The notes under the pieces: generated by a model
Seen by the model: only the letters and a program-made list of their open reading frames with translations
Told to the model about the DNA's origin: nothing
Databases searched by the model: none
In this document: positions 8,682-16,541 of the stretch, piece after piece
Position numbering within the stretch: the stretch's first letter is position 1
Layout: each line of letters begins with the position of its first letter
Position numbers and translations under genes: made by a program
NCBI RefSeq assembly: GCF_013350005.1
Contig: NZ_JABVWW010000012.1
Coordinates: 33,780 to 97,779, forward strand
Source of the DNA: Methylocystis silviterrae
GTDB taxonomy: Bacteria; Pseudomonadota; Alphaproteobacteria; Rhizobiales; Beijerinckiaceae
Length of the DNA stretch: 64,000 nt
Direction of reading: 5' to 3'

Positions 8682-9425
8682 TTACGCCGCGCGGTCGCGG
8701 TTCGACGAGGCCGCGTGCTGGTCGATCTGACGCGACAGGATCGCGGAGAACTCGTCGGCGAAGCTTTCCATGCGCGCCTGCGCCTTGGCGACGTCGCCCT
8801 GCATCTTGTTGTAGGCGATGAGCGCGGGAATGGCGGCGAAGAGACCGATCGCGGTGGCGAGCAGCGCCTCGGCGATGCCGGGCGCGACGACGGCGAGCGA
8901 GGTGTTCTTCGAGGCCGCGATCGAGCGGAACGACGTCATGATCCCCCACACGGTGCCGAACAGGCCGACGAAGGGGCCGGCCGACGCCACCGTCGCGAGC
9001 ACGAGCAGATTGGATTCAAGTTTCTCCACCTCGCGGGCGATGGAGACGTCGAGCACCTTCTCGATACGCGCCTGCAGGCCCATGAAGGAGGCGCTGGCGC
9101 CCGCCTGAAAGGAGCGTTTCCATTCCCGCATCGCCGCGACGAAAAGCGTCGCCGTGCCGGTCTGCGGCCGCTCGGAGAGCTTGCTGTACAGCTCATCGAG
9201 CGAATTGCCTGACCAGAAGCTTTCTTCGAAGCGGTCCATTGCGCGGCGCATGCGCGCGAAAAGCAGCGTCTTGTCGATGATGATCGCCCAGCACCACACC
9301 GAGGCGGCGAGCAGTCCGACCATGACGATCTTGACGACGATATGCGCGCCCCAGAACATGCTCCAAATCGTGATGTCGGCGGCGGGAGCGGCGAGAGGGC
9401 TCGCGGCGATCTCGGCTGGATTCAT
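8682..9425 (-). CDS. tolQ: Tol-Pal system protein TolQ (ExbB/MotA family)
   Basis: TolQ is the three-helix channel subunit that uses the proton gradient to drive TolA. The 247-residue protein, counted from ATG 9423-9425, has a first helix around IVVKIVMVGLLAASVWCWAI. A cytoplasmic loop follows, then the conserved pair ASAGPFVGLFGTVWGIM and AEALLATAIGLFAAIPALI, which are ExbB-family signature helices. An in-frame start 37 codons upstream exists (9536). ATG 9425 has an AAGGAC ribosome site and gives a normal TolQ N-terminus. The thioesterase gene ybgC, often placed before tolQ, is absent; haoB precedes it. Confidence 0.95.
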   Translation of the reverse strand: MNPAEIAASPLAAPAADITIWSMFWGAHIVVKIVMVGLLAASVWCWAIIIDKTLLFARMRRAMDRFEESFWSGNSLDELYSKLSERPQTGTATLFVAAMREWKRSFQAGASASFMGLQARIEKVLDVSIAREVEKLESNLLVLATVASAGPFVGLFGTVWGIMTSFRSIAASKNTSLAVVAPGIAEALLATAIGLFAAIPALIAYNKMQGDVAKAQARMESFADEFSAILSRQIDQHAASSNRDRAA

Positions 9426-9607
9426 GATTTGTCCTTGAGTCGGCAGGCGTTCTGCGGCGGCTTTGGCTGCGATGCCCGGTCTATCGCCCGCAATTTCGCC
9501 ATTTGTGGGGCTGCGATGCGCCGCACAACAAACCATAGGGAGGACGGGTTAACAAGGTGTGAGGGTTAAGCAAAGCTTAGCCAAGCGGAATGGGTTCTGG
9601 CGGCGCC

Positions 9608-10576
9608 TCACTCATTGAGCCGATAAATCCACCAACCCTTGTGCTGATAGACGAGGGAAAATCGCGTCAACGGCGAGGGCAGGGAGGTGGAGAACGGCAA
9701 TAGCCGCGCAATCAGCCTGTCGCCGTCGCTCTTGCGCTGGAAATAATGCAGCCGCGTGGCGCCGCCCATCGGTTCGACGGCGAAGCCGCCTTCGATCTTT
9801 TGATCGCGCATCCATTGTTGCGCGGATTTGATGAGACCGTGCGAAACGCCGGTCGCGGCGAAATCCTTATAGGCGATGGAGAGCTGTTGCGGCCGTGCGG
9901 CGGCGAGCATCCACGCGTCCGAAATGCGCACGGCGAGATAGGCGGGCTTGCCGTCCGCAAGCTTCTTCAACGCCTCGCTCGCGCGCGTCTCATCAGAGTC
10001 GAGCAGCGCGTCCATGAAACGCGTGAAGCTGTTCGCTGACGAAATCGGGACGCCCGCGCCCCATCGCGCGCGCTCTGCCGCCCCCGCAGCCGACCAGGCG
10101 GCGGGCAACAGAAGTCCGCGCGCCTCTGCGTCGTCGAGCGGCGCGGCGCGGCCAGCGACAAGCCGGATCGCGCGCGAGAAGTCCCACCACGCCAGCACGA
10201 CGGCGTCCTGCGGCGTATGTTCGCGGATTGCGGCGAGAACCTTCGCCGCATCGGCCGCGAAAACCTCCGCGAAGAAGATCGGCTCCGTCACCTGATTGCG
10301 CCACGTGAGCGGCGTCAGCCGGCCGGCTTCATCGCGCGCGACGACGCCAGTGGCGATAGGGCGGCGCTCGTCCTTCGCCGAGACTTCGATCTGCTGGAGG
10401 CGCTCGGGCGTAAGTCCAAAGCCTTCGACATCCTTCGCCGCTTCCGCCGAGATCTGCGCGAGCCGGGTTTCAAACGGCGCGGTTGGATTGAGTCCGGCAT
10501 ATATCGCCCAGCCGAGCAGGGCGAAGCCGAAGACGATGAGGGCGACGCCGGCGATGAGCCGAATGCGGGGAGTCAT
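9608..10576 (-). CDS. haoB: HaoB, hydroxylamine oxidoreductase-linked protein
   Basis: This 322-residue protein has one N-terminal membrane helix (LIAGVALIVFGFALLGWAIYA) and a periplasmic body. It resembles the protein encoded directly after haoA in ammonia oxidisers and methanotrophs. That family is characterised by its place beside haoA; its molecular function is not settled, though a role in HAO maturation or electron transfer is usually suggested. I see no heme-binding CxxCH motif. It lies downstream of haoA on the same strand, separated by 261 bases of palindromic repeats. It is followed, beyond 180 bases, by tolQ, with no cytochrome c554/cM552 genes between. Confidence 0.8.
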   Translation of the reverse strand: MTPRIRLIAGVALIVFGFALLGWAIYAGLNPTAPFETRLAQISAEAAKDVEGFGLTPERLQQIEVSAKDERRPIATGVVARDEAGRLTPLTWRNQVTEPIFFAEVFAADAAKVLAAIREHTPQDAVVLAWWDFSRAIRLVAGRAAPLDDAEARGLLLPAAWSAAGAAERARWGAGVPISSANSFTRFMDALLDSDETRASEALKKLADGKPAYLAVRISDAWMLAAARPQQLSIAYKDFAATGVSHGLIKSAQQWMRDQKIEGGFAVEPMGGATRLHYFQRKSDGDRLIARLLPFSTSLPSPLTRFSLVYQHKGWWIYRLNE

Positions 10577-10617
10577 GCGAGCCTAACTAATAGAGTTCCG
10601 ATTGTTTCCGCACCCAA

Positions 10618-10822
10618 ATGTCATTCCCGCGAAAGCGGGAATCCAGAGCAGCAGCCGATTCTATCGCAGAACGCCCCTGGATTCCCGATCGCGCTGCGCG
10701 CGTCGGGAATGACATTGCGGGTTCTCGGCGATAACAGCGCCGTCATTGCGAGGAGCGTAGCGACGAAGCAATCCAGAGCTGCTTTGCGACGCTGGATTGC
10801 TTCGCTTCGCTCGCAATGACGG
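10618..10822. repeat. Two repeat families filling the haoA-haoB gap
   Basis: Two inverted-repeat units lie end to end. At 10620-10714 a unit begins CATTCCCGCGAAAGCGGGAA and ends GTCGGGAATGACAT; the same family is seen at 34891-34998. At 10741-10822 a second unit runs from GTCATTGCGAGGAGCG to CGCTCGCAATGAC, with a GGATTGC core. Transcripts crossing the gap would form strong hairpins, which could protect the haoA mRNA end or reduce haoB expression. No gene is visible here. Confidence 0.85.
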
Positions 10823-10837
10823 CGCTAACGGTGGCGT

Positions 10838-12541
10838 TCACGAAGCCTTGCGGCGCATGAGCAAACCAGCGCCGGCAAGCATGGCGAGGATGCCCAGACC
10901 GCCCGCGAAGGCGCGGCGCGACGGCGAGTCGAGATCGAGGTCGCCGCGCTTTTGGCCGGAGATGCGTTTCAGCTCGGCGCGGATTTCCGCGGCTTCGCGA
11001 AGCTTCGTATCCTCGTCATTGATCTTCGCCGCCGCGCCGATGAGCTGAGACCAGCCTTCGGTATAGGTGTAGCCGCCGGGGTTCATATGGGCGAGCCCCT
11101 TGTAGTGCTTGATCTGATGATGCTCCCACATGTCGGCGAAGACATATTCGATCGCGCTCGGATTATTGCCCTTCTGCCAGAACAGCTGGAAGAAGCCGCC
11201 GGCGTCGTCCTTCTCGGGCGCCGGCGGCGCCGGCCGGTTCGTCGTCTGACCCGGCAGCAGCTTGTCGTTGTAAAGCTTCACCAGGACGCTCCGCGCGCTC
11301 TCGGTGATGTCGAGGCCGGAGACGATGCCCTTGTCCATGCCGTCGAGATAGGCGCGCGCGAATCTGTCGGAGTGACAGTTGGAGCAGGTCGAAACCCACG
11401 ACTCCTTGCGCTGCGTGAACCAGGGGTGGTTAAGGTTTTCCGCGATCTTCGGCATCGGCACGAAGGCCCAGCGCGACTTGCGCACCATGTTGTGCGTGAA
11501 CTTGCCCTGATACTCCATGTGGCAGAAGGCGCAGGTCGGGGCGTTCATATTGCCCTTTTCCATCGCGTCGGCGAGGCGGACGTTCCAGTCCCATGTGTCG
11601 CCGCGCGTCTGATAGATCGTGCCGTGCTTCGACAGCATGTAGCCTTCGAATTCATTGTGATCGACGCCATTGTGGCAGATGGCGCAAGCCTGCGGCTTAC
11701 GCGCCTGCACGGCCGAGAATTCGTGCCGCGTGTGGCAGGAGTTACAGGTCGTCTGCGGCGTGTGGCAGAAGGTGCAGCCCTCCGCGACTTCGCGCTGCTC
11801 CATCGCCGCCCACACCGCGTTCTCGACATTGGCTTTCATCGAGAGCGCGTGTGAGGGATGGCCGGGCTTCCATTGATCTTGCGGCCAGGTGAAGGTGTCG
11901 CGCTCGGACTCGCGTTCGGCGAACTGCTGCACATGGCATTGTCCGCAAGCGGCCGCGTCGGGCATGCGCAATTCGGTCTTGTGCTGACCATGGTCCTTGC
12001 CGACTCCCATATGGCAGTCGATGCAGCCGACCTCCTTCAGCGGTTCGCCGTTCTTGAGCGTTCCCATCGAGCGGAGGTTGTTCTCGACCTCCGTGATCAT
12101 CGCCTTCTTATAGGCGCGCGCATCCGAGTCCGGCAGATTGCGGATCGCGTCGAGATTGCCATGCACGCTGCCCTTCCAGCTATGCGTCCACCCGGGCGTC
12201 ACTTGGTTGTGGCATTCGACGCATTGCGCACGCTGCGCATCGACGTCGATCGTCTGCGGCGGCTTGTAGAAATCATGCGGGTTGAGATATTTCGAGATCG
12301 GGATCGGCTCCCAATATTTCGAGAACGAGCCTTTTCCGGCGCCTTGCGATTCGTCGTAATAGCGCTTGGTCAGCGCGTCATAGAGCTCCTTGGGCGAGGC
12401 GGTCTTGGCAAGACCCAGCGCCTTGAAGGTTTCATCCGGCGTATCCGCAAGGGCCGGCGCGCAGAGGACAAAGGTCACGGCGAACGCGAGAATCAGCGCG
12501 AGGCGAGCCGCGTAATGAGAAACCCCTTGTGAATTCAGCAT
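10838..12541 (-). CDS. haoA: Octaheme hydroxylamine oxidoreductase
   Basis: HAO oxidises hydroxylamine in the periplasm and passes electrons to c-type cytochromes. In methanotrophs it removes hydroxylamine made when methane monooxygenase attacks ammonia. The 567-residue protein has a signal peptide ending APALA. It has exactly eight CxxCH sites: CVECH, CIDCH, CGQCH, CTFCH, CNSCH, CAICH, CAFCH and CSNCH. The segment HMNPGGYTYTEGW near residue 490 probably holds the Tyr that crosslinks the P460 heme (inferred from the family). A C-terminal helix (AFAGGLGILAMLAGAGLLM) after an Arg-rich stretch would anchor it in the membrane, unlike a soluble HAO. The ATG at 12541 has a GGGAGA ribosome site; the frame is open 11 codons further upstream. 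Confidence 0.95.
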   Translation of the reverse strand: MLNSQGVSHYAARLALILAFAVTFVLCAPALADTPDETFKALGLAKTASPKELYDALTKRYYDESQGAGKGSFSKYWEPIPISKYLNPHDFYKPPQTIDVDAQRAQCVECHNQVTPGWTHSWKGSVHGNLDAIRNLPDSDARAYKKAMITEVENNLRSMGTLKNGEPLKEVGCIDCHMGVGKDHGQHKTELRMPDAAACGQCHVQQFAERESERDTFTWPQDQWKPGHPSHALSMKANVENAVWAAMEQREVAEGCTFCHTPQTTCNSCHTRHEFSAVQARKPQACAICHNGVDHNEFEGYMLSKHGTIYQTRGDTWDWNVRLADAMEKGNMNAPTCAFCHMEYQGKFTHNMVRKSRWAFVPMPKIAENLNHPWFTQRKESWVSTCSNCHSDRFARAYLDGMDKGIVSGLDITESARSVLVKLYNDKLLPGQTTNRPAPPAPEKDDAGGFFQLFWQKGNNPSAIEYVFADMWEHHQIKHYKGLAHMNPGGYTYTEGWSQLIGAAAKINDEDTKLREAAEIRAELKRISGQKRGDLDLDSPSRRAFAGGLGILAMLAGAGLLMRRKAS

Positions 12542-12698
12542 GCTCTCCCTCGCCCCTTCTGCGTCTGGCTGCATTGTCGGGGCCGAGGCGGCTAGAGGAA
12601 AGGACCACAGGCTTCCCCGCCGATGAGGCCACCCCCTCAGGCGCCCTATAGCTCGTCAAAACGCTTCCTGACGATAAATGATCACTTCGGGAGAAGCC

Positions 12699-13445
12699 AT
12701 GACGACGCGTTGGTTCCCCTCCGCTTTGAAGACCGCCGAGGCGCCGCCCGGCATGCGCATCTATGCGATCGGCGACATTCATGGCCGCGCCGATCTTCTC
12801 CACGTTCTCGCCGAAGCGATGGTCGAAGATCTCAGGGCGCGCCCTTGCCAACAGGCGGTCACCGTCTTCATCGGCGACTATATCGACCGTGGACTTGGCT
12901 CGAACGGCGTTTTAAAGCGCTTGTCCACCGGCGATTTCCCAACGCCCATCGTCGCGCTGCGCGGCAACCATGAAGAAGCGCTGCTGCGTTTCCTCAACGA
13001 CGCGGCAGCGCTCGACGACTGGGTTGCAAACGGCGCGCTGACGACGCTGCATTCCTATGGCGTGGACGCGGGCGAGGAAGTCGCGCAAGGCGGCGCGTCG
13101 CAGGTGCGCGTCAAATTTCTCGCGCATTTCCCCCAGGAACATCGCCGCTTCATCGAAGAAACGCGGCTGTGGGCGGAATATGGCGGCTATTTCTTCTGCC
13201 ACGCGGGCGTGCGCCGCAGCAGGCCGCTGCATTTGCAGGCCTCCCACGATCTGATGAACATCCGCGAGGGGTTTCTCGACTGCGCCGAATCGTTTGGCAA
13301 GGTAATCGTGCATGGGCATACGCCGCATAATGATGTTGAGGATTTGCCGAACCGGATCAATCTCGACACCCGCGCCGTGAGTAGCGGCGTGCTCACGGCG
13401 GTCGCGCTGGAGGGTGTCGAACGGCGGTTTATCCAGACCTGGTAA
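12699..13445 (+). CDS. Metallophosphoesterase, PPP-type serine/threonine phosphatase family
   Basis: This 248-residue cytoplasmic phosphatase carries the PPP-family metal-binding set in order: GDIHGRADL (near residue 27), GDYIDRG (near 61), RGNHE (near 88), a later His (FFCHAG) and HGHTP (near 212). Two metal ions at these residues would activate water for phosphoester cleavage. The substrate, whether phosphoprotein or Ap4A-like nucleotide, is not evident. ATG 12699 is preceded by GGGAGAAG and is preferred over the in-frame start at 12678. It is divergent from haoA and faces yraN. Confidence 0.88.
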   Translation: MTTRWFPSALKTAEAPPGMRIYAIGDIHGRADLLHVLAEAMVEDLRARPCQQAVTVFIGDYIDRGLGSNGVLKRLSTGDFPTPIVALRGNHEEALLRFLNDAAALDDWVANGALTTLHSYGVDAGEEVAQGGASQVRVKFLAHFPQEHRRFIEETRLWAEYGGYFFCHAGVRRSRPLHLQASHDLMNIREGFLDCAESFGKVIVHGHTPHNDVEDLPNRINLDTRAVSSGVLTAVALEGVERRFIQTW

Positions 13446-13460
13446 GGTCCGCTATACGCC

Positions 13461-13841
13461 TCATCCGACGCGCAGCTCGAAGGCGTTTTCGAGATGGCGC
13501 GGCAGTCGCCGCGGCGCAACGAAGATCGCGTCGGCGCGCAGCGTGTAATTCATCGCCCAAGGATTCGCGGCGAGCCAGCGTCCTACAGCCTGCGAGAAGC
13601 GGCGGTGTTTTTGCGGCGTGATGGCGATGGCCGCGTCCTCGAGATCGGCGCGCGCCTTCACTTCGACGAAGACGATCGTGCGGCCGCGCTTCGCGATAAT
13701 GTCGATTTCGCCGCCATGCGCGCGAAAATTCCGCGCCAGGATCTGATAGAGCCGCGCCCGCAGCCACAGCGTCGCCGCCGTCTCGGCGCGAAGGCCGTAG
13801 GCGTAAGCGGCGCGCCGGGCGTCGTGCTTTGTCTCGCTCAC
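13461..13841 (-). CDS. yraN: YraN family protein (UPF0102)
   Basis: This 126-residue protein belongs to UPF0102, a restriction-endonuclease-like fold. The core motif is visible as [11 protein letters not shown] followed by FVEVKARA, matching the D-x(n)-E-x-K nuclease pattern. The cellular role is unproven; a link to DNA processing is usually assumed. It lies downstream of rsmI on the same strand, as in many proteobacteria where rsmI, yraN and the LpoA-type lipoprotein gene cluster. A 160-base gap with a palindromic repeat block separates it from rsmI. Confidence 0.9.
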   Translation of the reverse strand: MSETKHDARRAAYAYGLRAETAATLWLRARLYQILARNFRAHGGEIDIIAKRGRTIVFVEVKARADLEDAAIAITPQKHRRFSQAVGRWLAANPWAMNYTLRADAIFVAPRRLPRHLENAFELRVG

Positions 13842-13864
13842 AATGAAACGGGCGCGATCACTAT

Positions 13865-13991
13865 GCCCCCTCCCTGTCCCTCCCCGCTGCGCGGGAGAGG
13901 GGACCCTAACGACGCAGATTGTGCAGTTTCATTGCAGGGACCCGAGTCGGACTCCCTCTCCCGCGCAGCGGGGGAGGGTTGGGGAGGGGGC
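13865..13991. repeat. Composite palindromic repeat between rsmI and yraN
   Basis: This is a second copy of the mirrored element seen at 6891-7028. A CCCTCCCTGTCCCTCCCC arm with a short GC-rich hairpin comes first, then about 45 unique bases, and then CTCCCTCTCCCGCGCAGCGG with its GGGAGGG partner arm. The two copies differ in the inner spacer but keep the outer arms, as expected for paired REP-like hairpins. Confidence 0.8.
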
Positions 13992-14002
13992 GCAAGTTCA
14001 TC

Positions 14003-14917
14003 TTACTTCCCCCGCCCGGCCGCCAGCTCCAGCGCCCGCGCATAGACCTGTCGGCGCGGCTGGCCTGTCGCCGCCGAAACGACGCTTGCCGCGTCCTTCA
14101 CCGAATGCGCCGTGAGCGCCTCTTCGATTTTGGCGTCGAGATCGGCGGCCGCGGTCTGCGCCGCGTCGGCGCCGGGCGGGGCGACGAGCAGCACGATCTC
14201 GCCCCTTGGCGGCTCCTCTTCGGCGAGCGTCGCCGCGAGTTCGTCAAGCGTCCCGCGACGGACCGATTCGAACAGCTTGGTCAGTTCGCGGGCGATCGCG
14301 GCGTTGCGCTTGCCGAGAATCGCCGCGCAATCGGCGAGCGTTTCGGCCAGTCGGCGCGGGCTTTCGAAAAACACCAGCGTGCCGGGAATGGGCGCGAGTT
14401 CGGCGAGCCGCGCCCGCCGCGGACCGCTCTTGTGGGGCAGAAACCCCTCGAAGAAGAAGCGGTCGGTCGGCAATCCGGCGACGACCAGCGCCGCCAGCAC
14501 GGCGGAAGGGCCGGGCACTGACGTCACATGCACGCCTTTTTCCAGCGCCTCCTGGACGAGCCGAAGACCCGGATCGGAGACGAGCGGGGTGCCGGCGTCG
14601 GAGACGAGCGCGAGCTTCGCCCCCGCCTCGAGGCGCGCCAGAAGGTGAGGGCGGATCACCCTGGCGTTGTGCTCATGATAGGCGATCAGCGGCGTCGAAA
14701 TTCCATAATGGGCGAGCAGCGTCTTGGTGACCCTTGTGTCCTCGGCGACCACGGCGTCCGCCGCGGCGAGGGTGGAGAGCGCGCGAAATGAAACGTCCTT
14801 CAGATTGCCGATCGGAGTCGCGACAAGGTGCAGTCCCGGCTCGATTCTCTCGGCTTCGGCGCGCAGGCCGAAGGCGGTGTAGCTCGCAGCAGGCGGAGAA
14901 ATGGCCTCGATGGTCAT
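14003..14917 (-). CDS. rsmI: 16S rRNA (cytidine1402-2'-O)-methyltransferase
   Basis: RsmI methylates the ribose of C1402 in the 30S decoding centre using S-adenosylmethionine. The 304-residue protein has the tetrapyrrole-methylase fold: GLHLVATPIGNLKDVSFRAL near the N-terminus, VVAEDTRVTKTLLAHYGI, then LVSDAGTPLVSDPGLRLV and SVPGPSAVLAAL. All are family signatures. It is divergent from the LpoA-like lipoprotein gene, with about 180 bases between the starts. Confidence 0.97.
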   Translation of the reverse strand: MTIEAISPPAASYTAFGLRAEAERIEPGLHLVATPIGNLKDVSFRALSTLAAADAVVAEDTRVTKTLLAHYGISTPLIAYHEHNARVIRPHLLARLEAGAKLALVSDAGTPLVSDPGLRLVQEALEKGVHVTSVPGPSAVLAALVVAGLPTDRFFFEGFLPHKSGPRRARLAELAPIPGTLVFFESPRRLAETLADCAAILGKRNAAIARELTKLFESVRRGTLDELAATLAEEEPPRGEIVLLVAPPGADAAQTAAADLDAKIEEALTAHSVKDAASVVSAATGQPRRQVYARALELAAGRGK

Positions 14918-15096
14918 GCGCGTCGCTCTTTGTTCGTTTTAAGATACTAGATGTTCGTTTAAGAGGACAAGCGCCAACTGCACGCCAGCCGCAATTCCTC
15001 CAAATGGACCGTCTATTGACTTTCGGCTAGGGACTCGGACCCTTAGCGCGGAATAGCCGCGCCATGGCGGGAGCCCCGGGCGCGCAGGGGGTTTTC

Positions 15097-16326
15097 ATGT
15101 CGACATTGTCTTCTCGCGCGCGCGCCGGCGCGTTCACGCGCGGCGGGGCCGTGACGAAGCGCGCCGCGCTCGTCAGCCTTGCGGCCACGCTCGCCGCCTG
15201 CAGTCCCACGAGCGGGCCGTGGGCGCCTGGCGTGCGCGATCTAAAGCTCAGCGGCGCGACCCAGACCGCCCCCGCGGAAAGCGAGACGATCGGAACAGGC
15301 GCGGTGAAAATCGCGCTGATCGTGCCGCTGACGGGCCCTTCAGGTCCTTCCTCCGTCGGCGCGTCGCTGCTCAACGCAGCAAAGCTCGCCTATGCAGACA
15401 GCGGCGCCAATGACGTGACGATCCTCGTCAAGGACGATCGCTCGACGCCGTCCGGCGCCGCCGCGGCGACGCAGGCGGCGATCAACGAGGGCGCCGAAGT
15501 CGTTCTGGGTCCGGTGTTTGGCGCCGGCGTCAAGGAGGCCAGCCGCGTCGCGCGCTCCGCCAATAAGCCGATGATCGCCTTTTCGACGGACTCCTCGGCC
15601 GCGGGCCGCGGCAGCTATCTGCTGTCCTTCCCGGTCGAGGGCTATGTCGACCGCGGCGTCAGCTACGCGTCGCAGCACGGCAAGAAATCGATTGCGGCGC
15701 TGGTGCCCGAAAACGATTACGGCACGCTGGCCATGGCGCAGTTCCAGCAGAGCGCCGCGACTTACGGCATTCGCGTGCCGGTCATCGAGCGCTACAAGCC
15801 GGGCGCGCCCGGCGATTCCGTGAAGCGTTTAGCCGCCGTGCGCGATCAGTTCGACGCGCTGTTCATTCCCGAGCAGGCCGAGGCGATGCAGGCGGTGTCG
15901 AAAGAGCTCGTGGCGAATGGCATCGACTCCAAGAAGGTGCAGATTTTCGGCACCGGCCTGTGGAACGACGCGCGCACGCTGAGCCTGCCGGCGCTGCAGG
16001 GCGCCTGGTTCACCGCCCCGGAGAACGCCGGCTTCAACGCTTTCGCGCAGCGCTACAAGGCCAAATACGGGTCCGACCCGGCGCGCGTCGCGACGCTCGC
16101 CTATGACGCCGTGTCGCTCGCCATCGCGCTGTCGCGCTCGCAAGGATCGCAACGCTATTCGGAAAGCGTGCTGACCAATCCTTCCGGCTTCAACGGCGCC
16201 GACGGCGTCTTCCGCTTCAGGCCGGACGGCGGCAACGAGCGCGGATTGTCGGTGCTGGAGATCGGCGGCGGTTCGGCGAAGATCATCTCGCCCGCGCCGC
16301 GTAATTTCACCGGGAATGGGGCATAG
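15097..16326 (+). CDS. Penicillin-binding protein activator-like lipoprotein (LpoA family)
   Basis: This is a 409-residue predicted lipoprotein with a periplasmic-binding-protein fold, of the family annotated as LpoA-like activator or Leu/Ile/Val-binding-like. A basic N-terminus precedes a lipobox (AATLAAC, Cys about residue 36). The mature part has the two-lobe receptor pattern: VKIALIVPLTGPSGPSSVGA, then LGPVFGAGV, PMIAFSTDS and AALVPENDYG. By family it would stimulate peptidoglycan synthases from the outer membrane. Position beside rsmI/yraN supports that. ATG 15097 has a GGGGG purine run; a longer start at 15064 is possible. Confidence 0.82.
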   Translation: MSTLSSRARAGAFTRGGAVTKRAALVSLAATLAACSPTSGPWAPGVRDLKLSGATQTAPAESETIGTGAVKIALIVPLTGPSGPSSVGASLLNAAKLAYADSGANDVTILVKDDRSTPSGAAAATQAAINEGAEVVLGPVFGAGVKEASRVARSANKPMIAFSTDSSAAGRGSYLLSFPVEGYVDRGVSYASQHGKKSIAALVPENDYGTLAMAQFQQSAATYGIRVPVIERYKPGAPGDSVKRLAAVRDQFDALFIPEQAEAMQAVSKELVANGIDSKKVQIFGTGLWNDARTLSLPALQGAWFTAPENAGFNAFAQRYKAKYGSDPARVATLAYDAVSLAIALSRSQGSQRYSESVLTNPSGFNGADGVFRFRPDGGNERGLSVLEIGGGSAKIISPAPRNFTGNGA

Positions 16327-16329
16327 CTC

Positions 16330-16541
16330 TTCGCAGCGGCCACTGTTCAACCCCCTGTTCAAGAGGGGGCGCGCTTCCTTCTCCCCCAGAAAGAAGGTGG
16401 CCCGGCCAAAGGGCGTCCGCTAGGACGCCCGTCGCAAGCGACGGGCTTTTGCCGGGTCGGATGAGGGGCTGCGCGCAAATCGTCGTGAGGGGAACCCCTC
16501 ACCCGGCTGCTTCGCAGCCACCCTCTCCCTATGGGAGAGGG
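16330..16541. repeat. GC-rich inverted repeats between the lpoA-like gene and glyS
   Basis: The convergent gap holds several hairpin-forming arms: CCCCCTGTTCAAGAGGGGG, GCCCGTCGCAAGCGACGGGC, GAGGGGAACCCCTC and CCCTCTCCCTATGGGAGAGG. Together they could end transcription from both sides. The last arm resembles the CTCCCTCTCCC repeats found elsewhere in the window. No gene is visible. Confidence 0.65.
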
